37,506 nt of DNA from Planctomycetaceae bacterium (GTDB lineage Bacteria; Planctomycetota; Planctomycetia; Pirellulales; Pirellulaceae): the NCBI GenBank assembly GCA_012959465.1, contig DUDC01000054.1:1-37506 (forward strand), given 5' to 3'. The translations under genes were made by a program, and so were the position numbers. Below, piece by piece: positions 8,863-17,346 of the stretch. A model generated the notes under the pieces. That model had not been told where the DNA came from. It saw only the letters and a list, made by a program, of their open reading frames with translations, and did no database searches. Position 1 is the stretch's first letter, and every line of letters begins with the position of its first letter.

Positions 8863-9267
8863 ATGACCGATTCAAAGAAAAGTCCCTCCAAATCTGTTGC
8901 CAAGAAAATCGACGCTGCACGTCGAGAACTAAAGACGGCGACCGCCCCTCGGACCGAGCGGCAGTTGTTACTTTGTGTCGATCGGAAAACAGCCGAGTGC
9001 GCCAGTCGATCGTCGATGACGACGTCGTGGAAGTATCTCAAAAAACGGACCAAGGAACTGAAGCTCAGTCGAGTGAGTGGGCTTTGGCGTGTGCCATGCT
9101 ACTGTCTCGGCGTTTGTGTCGGTGGTCCGATCGCTGTTGTTCTGCCAGATAACTGCTGGTACGGCCACTGCACGCCTCAGGTGATCGAACGAATCCTGAA
9201 AGAGCATATTATTGGAGGAACGGTGGTCAGCGAGTACATGATTTCTCCGAAACAGCTGGAAAAGTGA
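8863..9267 (+). CDS. (2Fe-2S) ferredoxin domain protein, thioredoxin-like
   Basis: A 134-residue protein with the pattern of the thioredoxin-like [2Fe-2S] ferredoxin family: LLLC38VDRKTAEC46, then VPC79YC81LGVC85VGGPI, PDNC98WYGHC103TP and a C-terminal helix (VIERILKEHIIGG). The Cys pairs in the first and second blocks are the likely cluster ligands; the role is probably electron transfer or Fe-S handling. The first 30 residues are Lys-rich and probably disordered. The ATG at 8863 fits the upstream stop (8839); a longer open frame from 8764 overlaps the previous gene and is not supported. The redox partner is unknown. Confidence 0.88.
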   Translation: MTDSKKSPSKSVAKKIDAARRELKTATAPRTERQLLLCVDRKTAECASRSSMTTSWKYLKKRTKELKLSRVSGLWRVPCYCLGVCVGGPIAVVLPDNCWYGHCTPQVIERILKEHIIGGTVVSEYMISPKQLEK

Positions 9268-9324
9268 CAAAGCCCCACCGGATCCGGCCGGCTAAATTGT
9301 TCCGCTTGAGCTAACGCACCCTCC

Positions 9325-9364
9325 TTCAATGACAAATGCCTATTGTCAAATTTTCAATGACAAT
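9325..9364. repeat. Short direct and inverted TGACAA repeats between convergent genes
   Basis: TTCAATGACAA occurs at 9325-9335 and again at 9353-9363. Between them lies an inverted TTGTCA (9343-9348), so ATTGTCA (9342-9348) and TGACAAT (9358-9364) can form a 7-bp hairpin. The site lies 60-100 bases past the ferredoxin stop and 140 bases from the end of the convergent deacetylase gene. It could act in transcript ending; there is no U-run. Confidence 0.35.
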
Positions 9365-9503
9365 TCTCCAACGTACCTCCCCACCTGCTCGCGTTGCAGC
9401 GTCCGCAGATCAAGAGCACCCTCGACCATTCGCAATTCACTTTCAGAAATCCAGCAACTCACCTGCCGTGAGCCCCAGCGGCCATGTCGCCAGGTATTCG
9501 ATC

Positions 9504-10232
9504 CTACGCTTTGGCAAAAAACAGGCCCATAAGATCCGTCGCACCGAGAGTTTTGGTACAGACGAAAGACTCGCCCGCACCAAAACCGCTCGCTGTCCCC
9601 ACCGAAACCGCGGCACCTCTTACACGGTCGAAGACGTACCGTTTTGATTCCGGGAATTGCGTTTGGTAGCAGGCGATCGACCGCATTTTTGTCTCGAGTG
9701 TGTCGGTGATGTCGATCGAAAAGTGACTCGCGAAGCCGCCGATGGTCGCGGGCTCGAAGGCGAGTCGAAAATAGAGATGAACGGGGATCGTGTGTACCGG
9801 AAGGTTGTCGAAGTACTCGTCCCATTTCGTCAACCGTGAATAGAAGACGGCTGCGTCAGTGATCAGCATCGCCTGCCAGTGATCTGGTGACGCCATTGGT
9901 GTCTTGTCTCCGAAACCGATTACGACCTTTGGTCGGTATCGGCGAAACTCCTTCGCCAGCGCGACTCGAGCCTCGAAGTTGTCAAACAGTCGGCGATTTG
10001 GCAAGTCGAGGGTTACGCGATGAACGCCCAACACTTCGGCGGCGGCCCGCGCCTCCTCAAGACGAACTTCTGGTCCAGGCGACAACGGTGTCGGTTCGCC
10101 GTCCGTCAGATCGATGATGCCGACTCGGTATCCCTGACTAACCAACTTGGCCAACGTTCCGCCACAGGCAATTTCGACATCATCTGGGTGAGCGCCGACG
10201 GCGATGACATCCAAGGCCTCGACTGGGGACAT
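9504..10232 (-). CDS. bshB1: PIG-L/BshB1-type N-acetylglucosaminyl deacetylase
   Basis: A zinc-dependent deacetylase of the LmbE/PIG-L family, 242 residues. The metal and catalytic motif is A14-H-P-D-D18, and a later zinc-ligand histidine is probably H118 (ASPDHWQA). The block [27 protein letters not shown] is typical of the BshB1 subfamily, which deacetylates GlcNAc-malate in bacillithiol synthesis. The start is well supported: ATG at 10232 is preceded by GAGAGGAG at 6-7 bases. It lies 57 bases downstream of cobL on the same strand. No bshA or bshC is present here, so bacillithiol synthesis as the exact role is an inference from subfamily likeness. Confidence 0.88.
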   Translation of the reverse strand: MSPVEALDVIAVGAHPDDVEIACGGTLAKLVSQGYRVGIIDLTDGEPTPLSPGPEVRLEEARAAAEVLGVHRVTLDLPNRRLFDNFEARVALAKEFRRYRPKVVIGFGDKTPMASPDHWQAMLITDAAVFYSRLTKWDEYFDNLPVHTIPVHLYFRLAFEPATIGGFASHFSIDITDTLETKMRSIACYQTQFPESKRYVFDRVRGAAVSVGTASGFGAGESFVCTKTLGATDLMGLFFAKA

Positions 10233-10289
10233 GTTCTGCTCCTCTCTTGCGTCGCCTCGCGTTGGTTGCGAGATGGATCGGGACGTAGG

Positions 10290-11537
10290 CTAGTCGTGCG
10301 AATCATGCCAGCGGAGCAAGAATGTTGGCGTTAGAGGCTCAAAGGTCAAGTGGTCCAACTGGTCGATCCCGCGGGCCAGGTTGAGCATCCAGACCTGAGC
10401 GTTGCCAGGAAGAGAGTTCATGGCTTTCCAGACGTCGTGTGCATTGTCGAGACTCGAGACATGGGCAACCAACCGACCCCTGGGCCGCAGTCGCGGCAGG
10501 GCCATTTCGACAATTTTTGCCACCTGTCGCCCGGTGCCTCCAACAAAAATTGCGTCTGGAGCTTCCAGACTCTCCCATGCTTCCGGCGCTTTTCCCAAGA
10601 CCGGTACCAGGTTTTGTACACCGAAGCGATCGGCGTTGATGCGGAGTAACTCGAAATCCTCCACGTCCATTTCGATCGAATAGACTTTTCCATCATGAGC
10701 GATTTGAGCTGCCTCGATGCTCACCGATCCGGAGCCAGCACCGACGTCCCAGACGACACTGGCCGGCGCCAAATCGAGTTCGGCAAGGGCCATCGATCGA
10801 ACCTCGGACGGGGTCAGCAGACCGCGTTTTGGTTGGGTTTGCACAAACCATTCGTCTGGATTTCCAAACAGCCGTTTTCCTGCCTCCGAAATCGGTCGGT
10901 CAGGGACGGCCGGTTTTCGTACCAAAATCATCACGTTCAGCGGCGAAAACCGCTGGTCAACCAATTCCGCCAGATCCGCGTGAGTCACTCTTTCGTCCGG
11001 AGAGCCGAGGTTCTCGCAGACGTAGGCGTGAAAGTAATCGATGCGGCGGCTGACAAGAGTCTTGGCAACGGTCGACGGCGAGATTTTCTCGGTCGTGAAG
11101 ATGCCCGCTTTCTCGGCCGTCCGAATTCGTTCGATGATTCGATCGAGAGACTGATTTGCCAGATTCGTTAAATACGCTTCTTCCCAACTCTCCTTCACAC
11201 GCGCGAATGCCAATTGCATGCTGCTAACATGTGGCAACACGGCGATGCGTTCTTTGCCGAAACGATCACACAGGAACCGAGCCGTGCCGTAGAAGAGCGG
11301 GTCCCCACTAGTCAACACGATGATCGACACATCGGGCGCGTGATCCAGCTTGCCAATCAGCTCGTCCAGACCGAGGCCGCAATCCACCTGGCTGGCTTTT
11401 GTCTTTCCAAGACGTTCCAACTGGTCGGCTGGACCGAGGATCAATTCGGCCTGCTCAATAAGTCGCCGAGCCTGACCGGTGAGACCTTCCCAGCCGTCGT
11501 CGCCCACGCCAATGATGTGGATTCTTTCCGTCGACAA
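10290..11537 (-). CDS. cobL: Precorrin-6Y C5,15-methyltransferase (decarboxylating), CbiE-CbiT fusion
   Basis: A cobalamin (vitamin B12) biosynthesis enzyme that methylates the corrin precursor at C5 and C15 and removes the C12 acetate carboxyl. The 415 residues match a two-domain fusion. An N-terminal tetrapyrrole methylase domain (CbiE, about 1-215) begins IHIIGVGDDGWEGLT. A C-terminal class I SAM methyltransferase (CbiT, about 230-415) carries the glycine-rich SAM loop VVWDVGAGSGSVSIEAAQ. The start is TTG (11537) with GGGAG at 6 bases. No other corrin ring gene is found in the window. It is upstream of the PIG-L deacetylase gene on the same strand. Confidence 0.93.
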   Translation of the reverse strand: MSTERIHIIGVGDDGWEGLTGQARRLIEQAELILGPADQLERLGKTKASQVDCGLGLDELIGKLDHAPDVSIIVLTSGDPLFYGTARFLCDRFGKERIAVLPHVSSMQLAFARVKESWEEAYLTNLANQSLDRIIERIRTAEKAGIFTTEKISPSTVAKTLVSRRIDYFHAYVCENLGSPDERVTHADLAELVDQRFSPLNVMILVRKPAVPDRPISEAGKRLFGNPDEWFVQTQPKRGLLTPSEVRSMALAELDLAPASVVWDVGAGSGSVSIEAAQIAHDGKVYSIEMDVEDFELLRINADRFGVQNLVPVLGKAPEAWESLEAPDAIFVGGTGRQVAKIVEMALPRLRPRGRLVAHVSSLDNAHDVWKAMNSLPGNAQVWMLNLARGIDQLDHLTFEPLTPTFLLRWHDSHD

Positions 11538-11631
11538 TCTCGTCTCCCTTTCCGCAAGATATTAGCACTGGTCGTTATATCGAGATGTTCCAGACCAGGC
11601 CAGTATGGGATGTCTACGCTGATCCCAACAT

Positions 11632-11659
11632 TAAAAGAGCCCGGCCAAGTGGCCGGGCT
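11632..11659 (-). terminator. Intrinsic terminator of the A-type Fe-S carrier gene
   Basis: On the minus strand the 9-bp stem AGCCCGGCC/GGCCGGGCT with a 4-base loop (ACTT) is followed by CTTTTAA. It lies 28 bases past the stop codon of the Fe-S carrier gene (11687) and separates it from cobL, which must then have its own promoter. Confidence 0.8.
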
Positions 11660-11686
11660 GCTGAACTGTGATGTGCGCTGATGGCG

Positions 11687-12022
11687 TTATGCCTGGAACG
11701 AACTGCCACAGCCACAAGTCTTCGTCGCGTTCGGGTTCTCAAAGTGAAAACCACGTTTGTCGAGACCGTCGTAATAGTCGAGTGTGGTGCCATCAAGATA
11801 GAGGGAGCTCTTCTTGTCGACGACCACCTTGATCCCGTGTTGCTCGTCCGAATCATCTTTATCTGCACTGAATTCCTGGTCGAATCCCAGCGAATAGCTG
11901 AATCCACTGCAACCACCGGCGGTGATTTTGACGCGCAGAAAAGTGTCGTCCGTAAACTGTTGTTGTTCCTGGACGCGCTTGATCTCTTCCGCGGCACGTT
12001 CCGTAAGGTTTAAAGCTGCCAT
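11687..12022 (-). CDS. A-type iron-sulfur cluster assembly protein (IscA/ErpA family)
   Basis: A 111-residue carrier that accepts Fe-S clusters and passes them to apo-proteins. The three conserved cysteines are present with family spacing: C38 in [15 protein letters not shown], and C103 and C105 in KTCGCGSSF. Start is ATG at 12022 with AGAGG upstream. The cysteine desulfurase gene lies 323 bases upstream on the same strand, and an extended -10 element suggests separate transcription. A clear terminator follows. The scaffold gene iscU is not present. IscA, ErpA and SufA cannot be separated reliably by sequence alone. Confidence 0.93.
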   Translation of the reverse strand: MAALNLTERAAEEIKRVQEQQQFTDDTFLRVKITAGGCSGFSYSLGFDQEFSADKDDSDEQHGIKVVVDKKSSLYLDGTTLDYYDGLDKRGFHFENPNATKTCGCGSSFQA

Positions 12023-12345
12023 TTTTCTGCGACCTCTCGAGCAAAAACTGAATGATTGGGGTGGTTCTTCGCCGTTGGGCTACCGACGCCACCCTACCCT
12101 ATAACTGCTATCGAACTTTTTCACATATCGAATTGCGTCAAATTATACCACGAATCGGGATAAAGGAAGCCCGTTTCCAACAGATGGTCAGTGGACCCCG
12201 CCGGAAACACAGCCGCACCGCCAGACGGCCGTGTCGCCAGAATCCGTCCGTTCGCGGCATCGTAACCCGATGTATCAGCACGGGATGTCGCCAAATCAGC
12301 GTTTCGTCGCCCGTGTTTCGGGTAGAGTAGCCTGGCTTACGACCG
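12023..12345. other. Gene-free stretch between cysteine desulfurase and A-type carrier genes
   Basis: No coding frame with credible composition is seen on either strand. The only supported element is the extended -10 site at 12142-12150, which would leave a leader of about 110 bases for the carrier gene. No hairpin with a U-run was found for the upstream cysteine desulfurase gene. Confidence 0.5.
12142..12150 (-). promoter_or_regulatory. Extended -10 promoter element for the A-type carrier gene
   Basis: The minus strand reads TGGTATAAT: a perfect TATAAT with the TGn extension. The -35 region (CTTCCT at a spacing of 16) is weak, as is common with extended -10 promoters. Predicted transcription start is near 12134, about 110 bases before the ATG. 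Confidence 0.5.
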
Positions 12346-13536
12346 CTACGAGGGATTTCCCATTTTTCGCAGGCGCGACACGGTGTCGCTGATCAAACTG
12401 ACCGCAAAGTCGACTTCTTCTTCGGTGTTGAAACGTCCAATTCCGAACCGCAGGCTGGCTCGAGTGTCTTCATCACTTCGGCCAATTGCTCGCAACACGT
12501 GGCTCGGTTCGGGATTGGCTGACGTGCAGGCGCTACCGCTAGAAACCGCTAGGTCGCGCATGCTCATCATGAGGGCTTCTCCATCAACGCCGCAAAACGT
12601 GAGATTCAGGTTGTTGGACAGGTGGTTGTCCGCGCCCAATGGAGGTCCGTTCAACAACGTGTCACGAACGGCCGATTGAAGCGATTTGGCAAGCCGGTCA
12701 CGGATCGCGTGGACTCTGGGTTCTTCCTCTAGGCGCACTTCATCGCACAACCGCATCGCTTCGGCCAGCCCGACAATGCCGGGAACATTCAGAGTACCGC
12801 TGCGGAGGCCGTGTTCTTGGCCGCCTCCGTCAAGCTGTGGAAGCAAGCGGGCTCCGGTGGGACGGCGGCGGATGTAGAAGCCCCCGATTCCTTTCGGTCC
12901 ATAGATCTTGTGAGCCGAAAACGACAGGTAATCGATATCCAGTTGCGTCACATCCACCGAGATCTTGCCGATGGCTTGCGTCGCATCGCAATGTAGCGGT
13001 ACGCCCTTGCTGTGGCAGATATCGGCAATCTCTCTGATCGGTTGCAGTGTGCCAATCTCGTTGTTTGCCAACATCACCGACACCAAGATCGTCTCGTCGC
13101 CAATTGTGTCGCGTAGCCGGTCGAGATCGACCATGCCCGTGTCCTCTCGATCTGCCTCGGCAACGTCCAGCACTGTGATCTCAAATCCTTGGCGAGCGAG
13201 CCGTTTAAGCGGGTCCAATACGGCCTTGTGCTCAGTTTTGAGACTAATGAGATGGTTTCCACGTCGACGCGGCGCTTGTGATACACCACGGATAGCCAGG
13301 TTGTTCGATTCTGTCGCTCCGCTTGTGAAAACGATTTCCCGATCGCGTGCACCGATCGATTGAGCCACTGATTTCCTGGCGTTGTCCACAGCTTCTAAGG
13401 CGTCCCAGCCAAACGGGTGAGCCACACTACCTGCATTCCCATAGTGCTCCGTAAACCAGGGCAACATCGCCGTAAGAACCCGCGGGTCGACTCGCGTCGT
13501 CGCGTGATTGTCCATATAGACTGGCTTGTTCACCAT
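12346..13536 (-). CDS. iscS: Cysteine desulfurase (IscS/NifS family)
   Basis: A PLP enzyme that takes sulfur from cysteine for Fe-S clusters and thio-modified tRNA. Seen in its 396 residues are MDNHATTRVDPRV at the start, TSGATESNNLAI, H103 in SLKTEHKAVLD, the PLP lysine K210 in SFSAHKIYGPKGIGG, and the active-site cysteine loop SSGSAC337TSANPEPSHVL. The long loop and GSACTS form are of the IscS/NifS (group I) type. ATG start at 13536. The NUDIX gene lies 86 bases upstream on the same strand with a palindromic repeat between them. Confidence 0.95.
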   Translation of the reverse strand: MVNKPVYMDNHATTRVDPRVLTAMLPWFTEHYGNAGSVAHPFGWDALEAVDNARKSVAQSIGARDREIVFTSGATESNNLAIRGVSQAPRRRGNHLISLKTEHKAVLDPLKRLARQGFEITVLDVAEADREDTGMVDLDRLRDTIGDETILVSVMLANNEIGTLQPIREIADICHSKGVPLHCDATQAIGKISVDVTQLDIDYLSFSAHKIYGPKGIGGFYIRRRPTGARLLPQLDGGGQEHGLRSGTLNVPGIVGLAEAMRLCDEVRLEEEPRVHAIRDRLAKSLQSAVRDTLLNGPPLGADNHLSNNLNLTFCGVDGEALMMSMRDLAVSSGSACTSANPEPSHVLRAIGRSDEDTRASLRFGIGRFNTEEEVDFAVSLISDTVSRLRKMGNPS

Positions 13537-13556
13537 CGGGCTGAATCGATTCTGCG

Positions 13557-13583
13557 TAGGTCACTTTCGCCGAAAGTGACTAG
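13557..13583. repeat. REP-like palindrome, copy 1
   Basis: GTCACTTTC, loop GCC, GAAAGTGAC: a perfect 9-bp stem preceded by TAGG. It lies between the NUDIX and cysteine desulfurase genes. Two variant copies are at 18631-18657 and 34106-34130, all intergenic. Confidence 0.7.
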
Positions 13584-13622
13584 ATTTCGGCCTATCTCGA
13601 TTGCCGTGCGAAGTCTCGCTGA

Positions 13623-14249
13623 TCAAGCATCACCAAGCGGGTAAAGCGTCTCGAGGCAGATTTTGGACCAAGTCTCCATGCGGTCGATATTGTCATGCAG
13701 CTCTTGAAGCGATCGGAAACCCGATTCCTCAAGTTCGTCCTCTCTCGCTCGAACCGCCGCTGTCTCCACCGTCAACCGATGCACCACACCGAGATGAACA
13801 CGGCCCACTTCGGACTCGTCATCGTTGATCAGACCGACGCATTCCTCTGTGTAGTCGGTATCCACGACCAATTCTTCGCTCAACTCGCGTTTGAGCCCCT
13901 CGCGGTAGGCGTCGCCACTGGGCATATCCGCGTCTTCCTGCGAGATGTGACCGCCGACTCCGATGCTCCATTTAGCGTGCAAGCGACTCTCGCCTTGGCC
14001 GCTGCCCCTTACATAACAGAAGAGACGTGTTTCCTGGTCTTGTTCATGCTGAATGATCAGGTAAGGGATCAACTGTTTAAAGGTCGGATCTTCTTCCATC
14101 GTCGGACGTGGGCGGAAACTCATCCAATTTGGCTGGAGCAGGTCCTCCAAATAACGTTCGGTTTCGTCGCAGAACCCCTGGAAATGACCCAGTTCGTGGA
14201 ATTTCTCGGTGGGAACCACTAGAACGTGTTCGGTCTGTACGGATGCCAT
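13623..14249 (-). CDS. NUDIX-family hydrolase-like protein
   Basis: A cytoplasmic protein of 208 residues. The centre has the NUDIX-type arrangement WSIGVGGHIS followed, after an insertion of about a dozen residues, by REGLKRELSEEL (about 116-127), the RExxxEE core of the pyrophosphohydrolase motif. The usual G-x5-E spacing is stretched, so the substrate may be unusual or activity altered. The N-terminal third (VVPTEKFHELGHFQGF) and the LGVVHRLTVE strand resemble phosphoesterase-type NUDIX proteins found in several bacterial groups. The reaction cannot be named. It lies upstream of the cysteine desulfurase gene on the same strand. Confidence 0.82.
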   Translation of the reverse strand: MASVQTEHVLVVPTEKFHELGHFQGFCDETERYLEDLLQPNWMSFRPRPTMEEDPTFKQLIPYLIIQHEQDQETRLFCYVRGSGQGESRLHAKWSIGVGGHISQEDADMPSGDAYREGLKRELSEELVVDTDYTEECVGLINDDESEVGRVHLGVVHRLTVETAAVRAREDELEESGFRSLQELHDNIDRMETWSKICLETLYPLGDA

Positions 14250-14439
14250 CTTGTTTGTTTATCCTTCTTGCCTGCTGGGTAATTGCCATTCCGTCATGGA
14301 ATGCAGACGATGGTCTTTCGGAGCAACCAATCGTGCCTCGTGGCAATTCTACAGCCTTCGGACACGTGTTGCACGGGCCCTTGTCGCCCGTTGCCGTCGA
14401 TTCGAGTACTGATGTTACACCGGGATAGACGGAGTGTTG

Positions 14440-15501
14440 ATGAGCGAATTGGACCCCTACGACTATCGACTTCCACAGGAGCAGATTGCTCAACATCCGC
14501 TCAATGAACGCGTGGATGCGAGGTTGCTTGTCGTCGACCGCCGCAAGCAGTCCTGGGAGACGATGCATATTCGCGATCTGCCAGACTTGCTCAGTCAACG
14601 AGACATGTTGGTGTTGAACGATACACGTGTCGTGCCCGCTCGTTTGGTGGGGTACCGTAAACGGACCGGCGGAAAATGGTCTGGGCTGTTTCTGGAATTC
14701 GACAGCAACGGGTTCTGGCGAATTCTCGGCAAGACTCGTGGCCGAATTGAAGCGGGGGAATCGGTCGTCTTGCTTGACCCGCAGCAGCAACCGGCCGCCG
14801 AGCTGGTGTTGGTTAAGCGGCTTGACGACGGGGGGTGGTTGGTCAGGCCCTCAGCGACAAGCACACCTTGGGGATTGTTAGATCGTATCGGTCGTGTCCC
14901 GCTGCCGCCGTACATCCGTGGTGGTGAAATGGAAGCCAACGATTGTGAACGCTACCAGACCGTGTACGCGGAAAAACCCGGTGCGGTTGCTGCTCCCACG
15001 GCCGGCCTGCATTTTACCGAGTCGCTCTTGGAATCGTTGGCTGACATCGGTGTGCAACGTCACCACGTGACCCTGCACGTCGGTGAAGGGACGTTTCGAC
15101 CGATTCAAGTTCAGCGGCTGCAGGACCACAACATGCACTCGGAGTGGGGCGAATTGACCGATCCCGTTGCTGGTGCGATCAACGAACACCGACGCAACGG
15201 TGGGCGATTGGTTGCGGTGGGCACAACCAGCGTCCGTGTCCTGGAGTCGGCCGCTATCGCTGCGGCCGATCGTGACGGAGGCCTTGCAGCATGGCACGGG
15301 CAAACCAGTCTCTTCATCCGACCGCCTTACTCTTTTCAGGTCACCGACGCCGTGCTCACCAACTTCCACCTTCCCAAGAGTACACTGATGGTATTGGTCT
15401 GCACATTTGCGGGTCACGAACTCATCCAACAAGCGTACCGGTATGCCGTGTCCGAACGGTTCCGGTTCTATAGCTACGGCGATGCAATGCTGATTGTATG
15501 A
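14440..15501 (+). CDS. queA: S-adenosylmethionine:tRNA ribosyltransferase-isomerase
   Basis: Transfers and isomerises the ribosyl moiety of SAM onto 7-aminomethyl-7-deazaguanine in tRNA to give epoxyqueuosine. The 353 residues show the family blocks in order: YDYRLPQEQIAQHPL, NDTRVVPARL, GRVPLPPYI, AAPTAGLHFTESLL, HVGEGTFRPI, VGTTSVRVLESA and TNFHLPKSTLMVLV. The ATG at 14440 is chosen because GGAG lies 5 bases upstream; a GTG two codons earlier overlaps that site. The glycosyltransferase gene begins about 20 bases after the stop, so the two probably form one transcript. Other queuosine genes are not in the window. Confidence 0.97.
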   Translation: MSELDPYDYRLPQEQIAQHPLNERVDARLLVVDRRKQSWETMHIRDLPDLLSQRDMLVLNDTRVVPARLVGYRKRTGGKWSGLFLEFDSNGFWRILGKTRGRIEAGESVVLLDPQQQPAAELVLVKRLDDGGWLVRPSATSTPWGLLDRIGRVPLPPYIRGGEMEANDCERYQTVYAEKPGAVAAPTAGLHFTESLLESLADIGVQRHHVTLHVGEGTFRPIQVQRLQDHNMHSEWGELTDPVAGAINEHRRNGGRLVAVGTTSVRVLESAAIAAADRDGGLAAWHGQTSLFIRPPYSFQVTDAVLTNFHLPKSTLMVLVCTFAGHELIQQAYRYAVSERFRFYSYGDAMLIV

Positions 15502-15520
15502 CGCGAACAGGAGATGCATT

Positions 15521-16618
15521 TTGAGTGCCCGTCGCCTAATGCTGGTAATCACCGAACTGGATTTCGGTGGCGCCGAACAGCGATTGGTCGACTTGGCCAC
15601 GCACATCGACCGATCCCGGTTTCTGCCAACGGTGGTGGCTCTCGCCGGGCCTCCGGCATCTCCAGATGACGCGTTGGTGGAACGCTTGCACCAGGCCGAC
15701 GTGCCCGTCACATTCTTGGGAGCTGGTGGGAAGCGGACAGCCTGGCGCACCTGGCGGAAATTGAAAAGAGAATTTCAAAGGCAGTCCGTCGACTTGGTCC
15801 AGTCCTTTCTATTCCACGCCAACGTGGCAACGGCTCTGGCCGTTCCTCGCGGAGTGCCTCACTTTTCCGGTGTTCGTGTGGCCGATCCAAGAAATACACG
15901 CATGTTTGTTGAACGTCTGATACTGCGCCGTTCGCAAAGAGTGGTTTGCGTCAGCAACGCCGTCGCCGACCACTTACTAAAGGGTGGGTTTTCCACGGGG
16001 CAGTTGATAACGATTCCCAATGGCGTCGACGTCGGTCAGTTGGATTCGGCCACGCCGATCGAGTTGGAAGAACTAGGAATGCCCCCCGGTGCCGACCTGG
16101 TCGCCGTGATTGGGCGGCTCGATCCGCAAAAAGGTACGGACTGGCTGATCGACCAGATTCCGGACGTACTGCGGGCGAAGAACACGGTTCACTTTGCATT
16201 TTGCGGTCGAGGCGAGGTGGAACCCTACCGAGCTCAAGTTGCCCGACTTGGCGTTGCGGATCATGTGCATTTCTTGGGCTGGCGTAACGACATTGCCGCG
16301 ATCCTCAGAACATCACAATTGTTGCTCTTGCCGTCGCGGTGGGAGGGAATGCCTAACGTGGTGTTGGAAGCGATGGCGTTGCGGTGCCCGATTCTGGCGA
16401 CTCGCGCCCATGGCGTCTTGGAGTTATTGGGGCCATCGTCGCCGCAGATGACCTTTTCAACGGACGGTACCGAGCAATTTCACGACGGACTGACGGCCTG
16501 GTTGGGCGAGACAACGGCCGAGTTAGGCAATCTCTTGGACGCCAACAGGCAGCGGGTCGAAATGGAATTCTCGCTAGAAAAGATGGTGCGTCGCTATGAG
16601 ATCGTGTATGAAAACTAG
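15521..16618 (+). CDS. Glycosyltransferase, GT4-like (GT-B fold)
   Basis: A 365-residue retaining glycosyltransferase of the GT4 type. The N-terminal domain begins with LMLVITELDFGGAEQRLVDLA, the glycine-rich acceptor loop. The C-terminal donor-binding domain has ITIPNGVDV, AVIGRLDPQKGTDWLI and the EX7E motif in PSRWEGMPNVVLEAMA. The likely start is TTG at 15521, with AGGAG at a spacing of 7; an open frame from 15494 overlaps queA and is less likely. The donor and acceptor sugars are unknown. Cell-surface polysaccharide or lipid glycosylation is the usual setting. It directly follows queA. Confidence 0.92.
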   Translation: MSARRLMLVITELDFGGAEQRLVDLATHIDRSRFLPTVVALAGPPASPDDALVERLHQADVPVTFLGAGGKRTAWRTWRKLKREFQRQSVDLVQSFLFHANVATALAVPRGVPHFSGVRVADPRNTRMFVERLILRRSQRVVCVSNAVADHLLKGGFSTGQLITIPNGVDVGQLDSATPIELEELGMPPGADLVAVIGRLDPQKGTDWLIDQIPDVLRAKNTVHFAFCGRGEVEPYRAQVARLGVADHVHFLGWRNDIAAILRTSQLLLLPSRWEGMPNVVLEAMALRCPILATRAHGVLELLGPSSPQMTFSTDGTEQFHDGLTAWLGETTAELGNLLDANRQRVEMEFSLEKMVRRYEIVYEN

Positions 16619-16730
16619 CACTTGGCCTCGTCTGGCTCCATTCGCCAATTCCCTCAATCGCTTGCGCGGCGATGAAATTGGTCACCGAAAACTGATTTAG
16701 TTATCGAAAATAGAAACACAAAGGAAACCG

Positions 16731-17294
16731 ATGTCTCGCATACTGATGCCGCTCGGCGATGCCACCGAAGCACTAGACACTTTCTACCCGTATTTTCGCT
16801 TGCAAGAGGCCGGGTATCAGGTGGATATCGCCGGACCGGAAGCACGTCTTTATCATACGGTGCTCCACGAGATTCCGCCTGATTCTTCGATCCCCTGGGA
16901 CATCACTCAGGAACGACCGGGTTACTTCATCAGAGCTTCTGTCGCGTTCGCCGACGCCGTGGGAGATGATTACGTTGGGATGTTTGTTTCCGGTGGCCGA
17001 GCGCCAGAATACCTGCGTTACGACCAAGAGCTACTGCGGGTTACAAGAGAGATCGCCGAAGCGGGTAAACCGATCGCCAGTGTCTGTCACGGCATCGAGA
17101 TCCTAACGGCTGCCGATATCGTTCAGGGTCGCCAGGTCACGACAGTCGCCAAGTGTGCCATGGATGCAGAGCAGGGGGGGGCAACCTATGTTGACCGCGA
17201 GACTGTTGTCGACGGTAACATCGTTACGGCTCGTACATGGCACGACAACGCGCCATTGCTGAAGACATTTCTCGACATGCTTGCGGCGGGATGA
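16731..17294 (+). CDS. DJ-1/PfpI family protein
   Basis: A 187-residue member of the class I glutamine amidotransferase-like superfamily. The nucleophile-elbow cysteine C119 and adjacent H120 are in PIASVCHGIEIL, and VGMFVSGGRAPEYLRYD carries the conserved glycine-rich turn and the acidic surroundings. Members act as chaperones, deglycases, or stress hydrolases; the exact activity cannot be read from sequence. ATG at 16731 follows AAAGGAAACCG. It lies 112 bases after the glycosyltransferase gene and just upstream of the HEAT-repeat gene. Confidence 0.9.
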   Translation: MSRILMPLGDATEALDTFYPYFRLQEAGYQVDIAGPEARLYHTVLHEIPPDSSIPWDITQERPGYFIRASVAFADAVGDDYVGMFVSGGRAPEYLRYDQELLRVTREIAEAGKPIASVCHGIEILTAADIVQGRQVTTVAKCAMDAEQGGATYVDRETVVDGNIVTARTWHDNAPLLKTFLDMLAAG

Positions 17295-17346
17295 GATGAT
17301 GGATATTAGCGGCCACAAGCACGACCGTACGAACAGGTATAACGAC

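Noticed and set aside
9346..9825. 159-codon minus-strand frame at the end of the deacetylase gene
   Set aside because: It overlaps the deacetylase in another frame, and its Arg/Cys/Ser-rich composition is typical of an out-of-frame reading.
12052..12330. Plus-strand frame between the cysteine desulfurase and A-type carrier genes
   Set aside because: Composition is Arg-rich without domain features; it overlaps the carrier promoter region and has no ribosome binding site.
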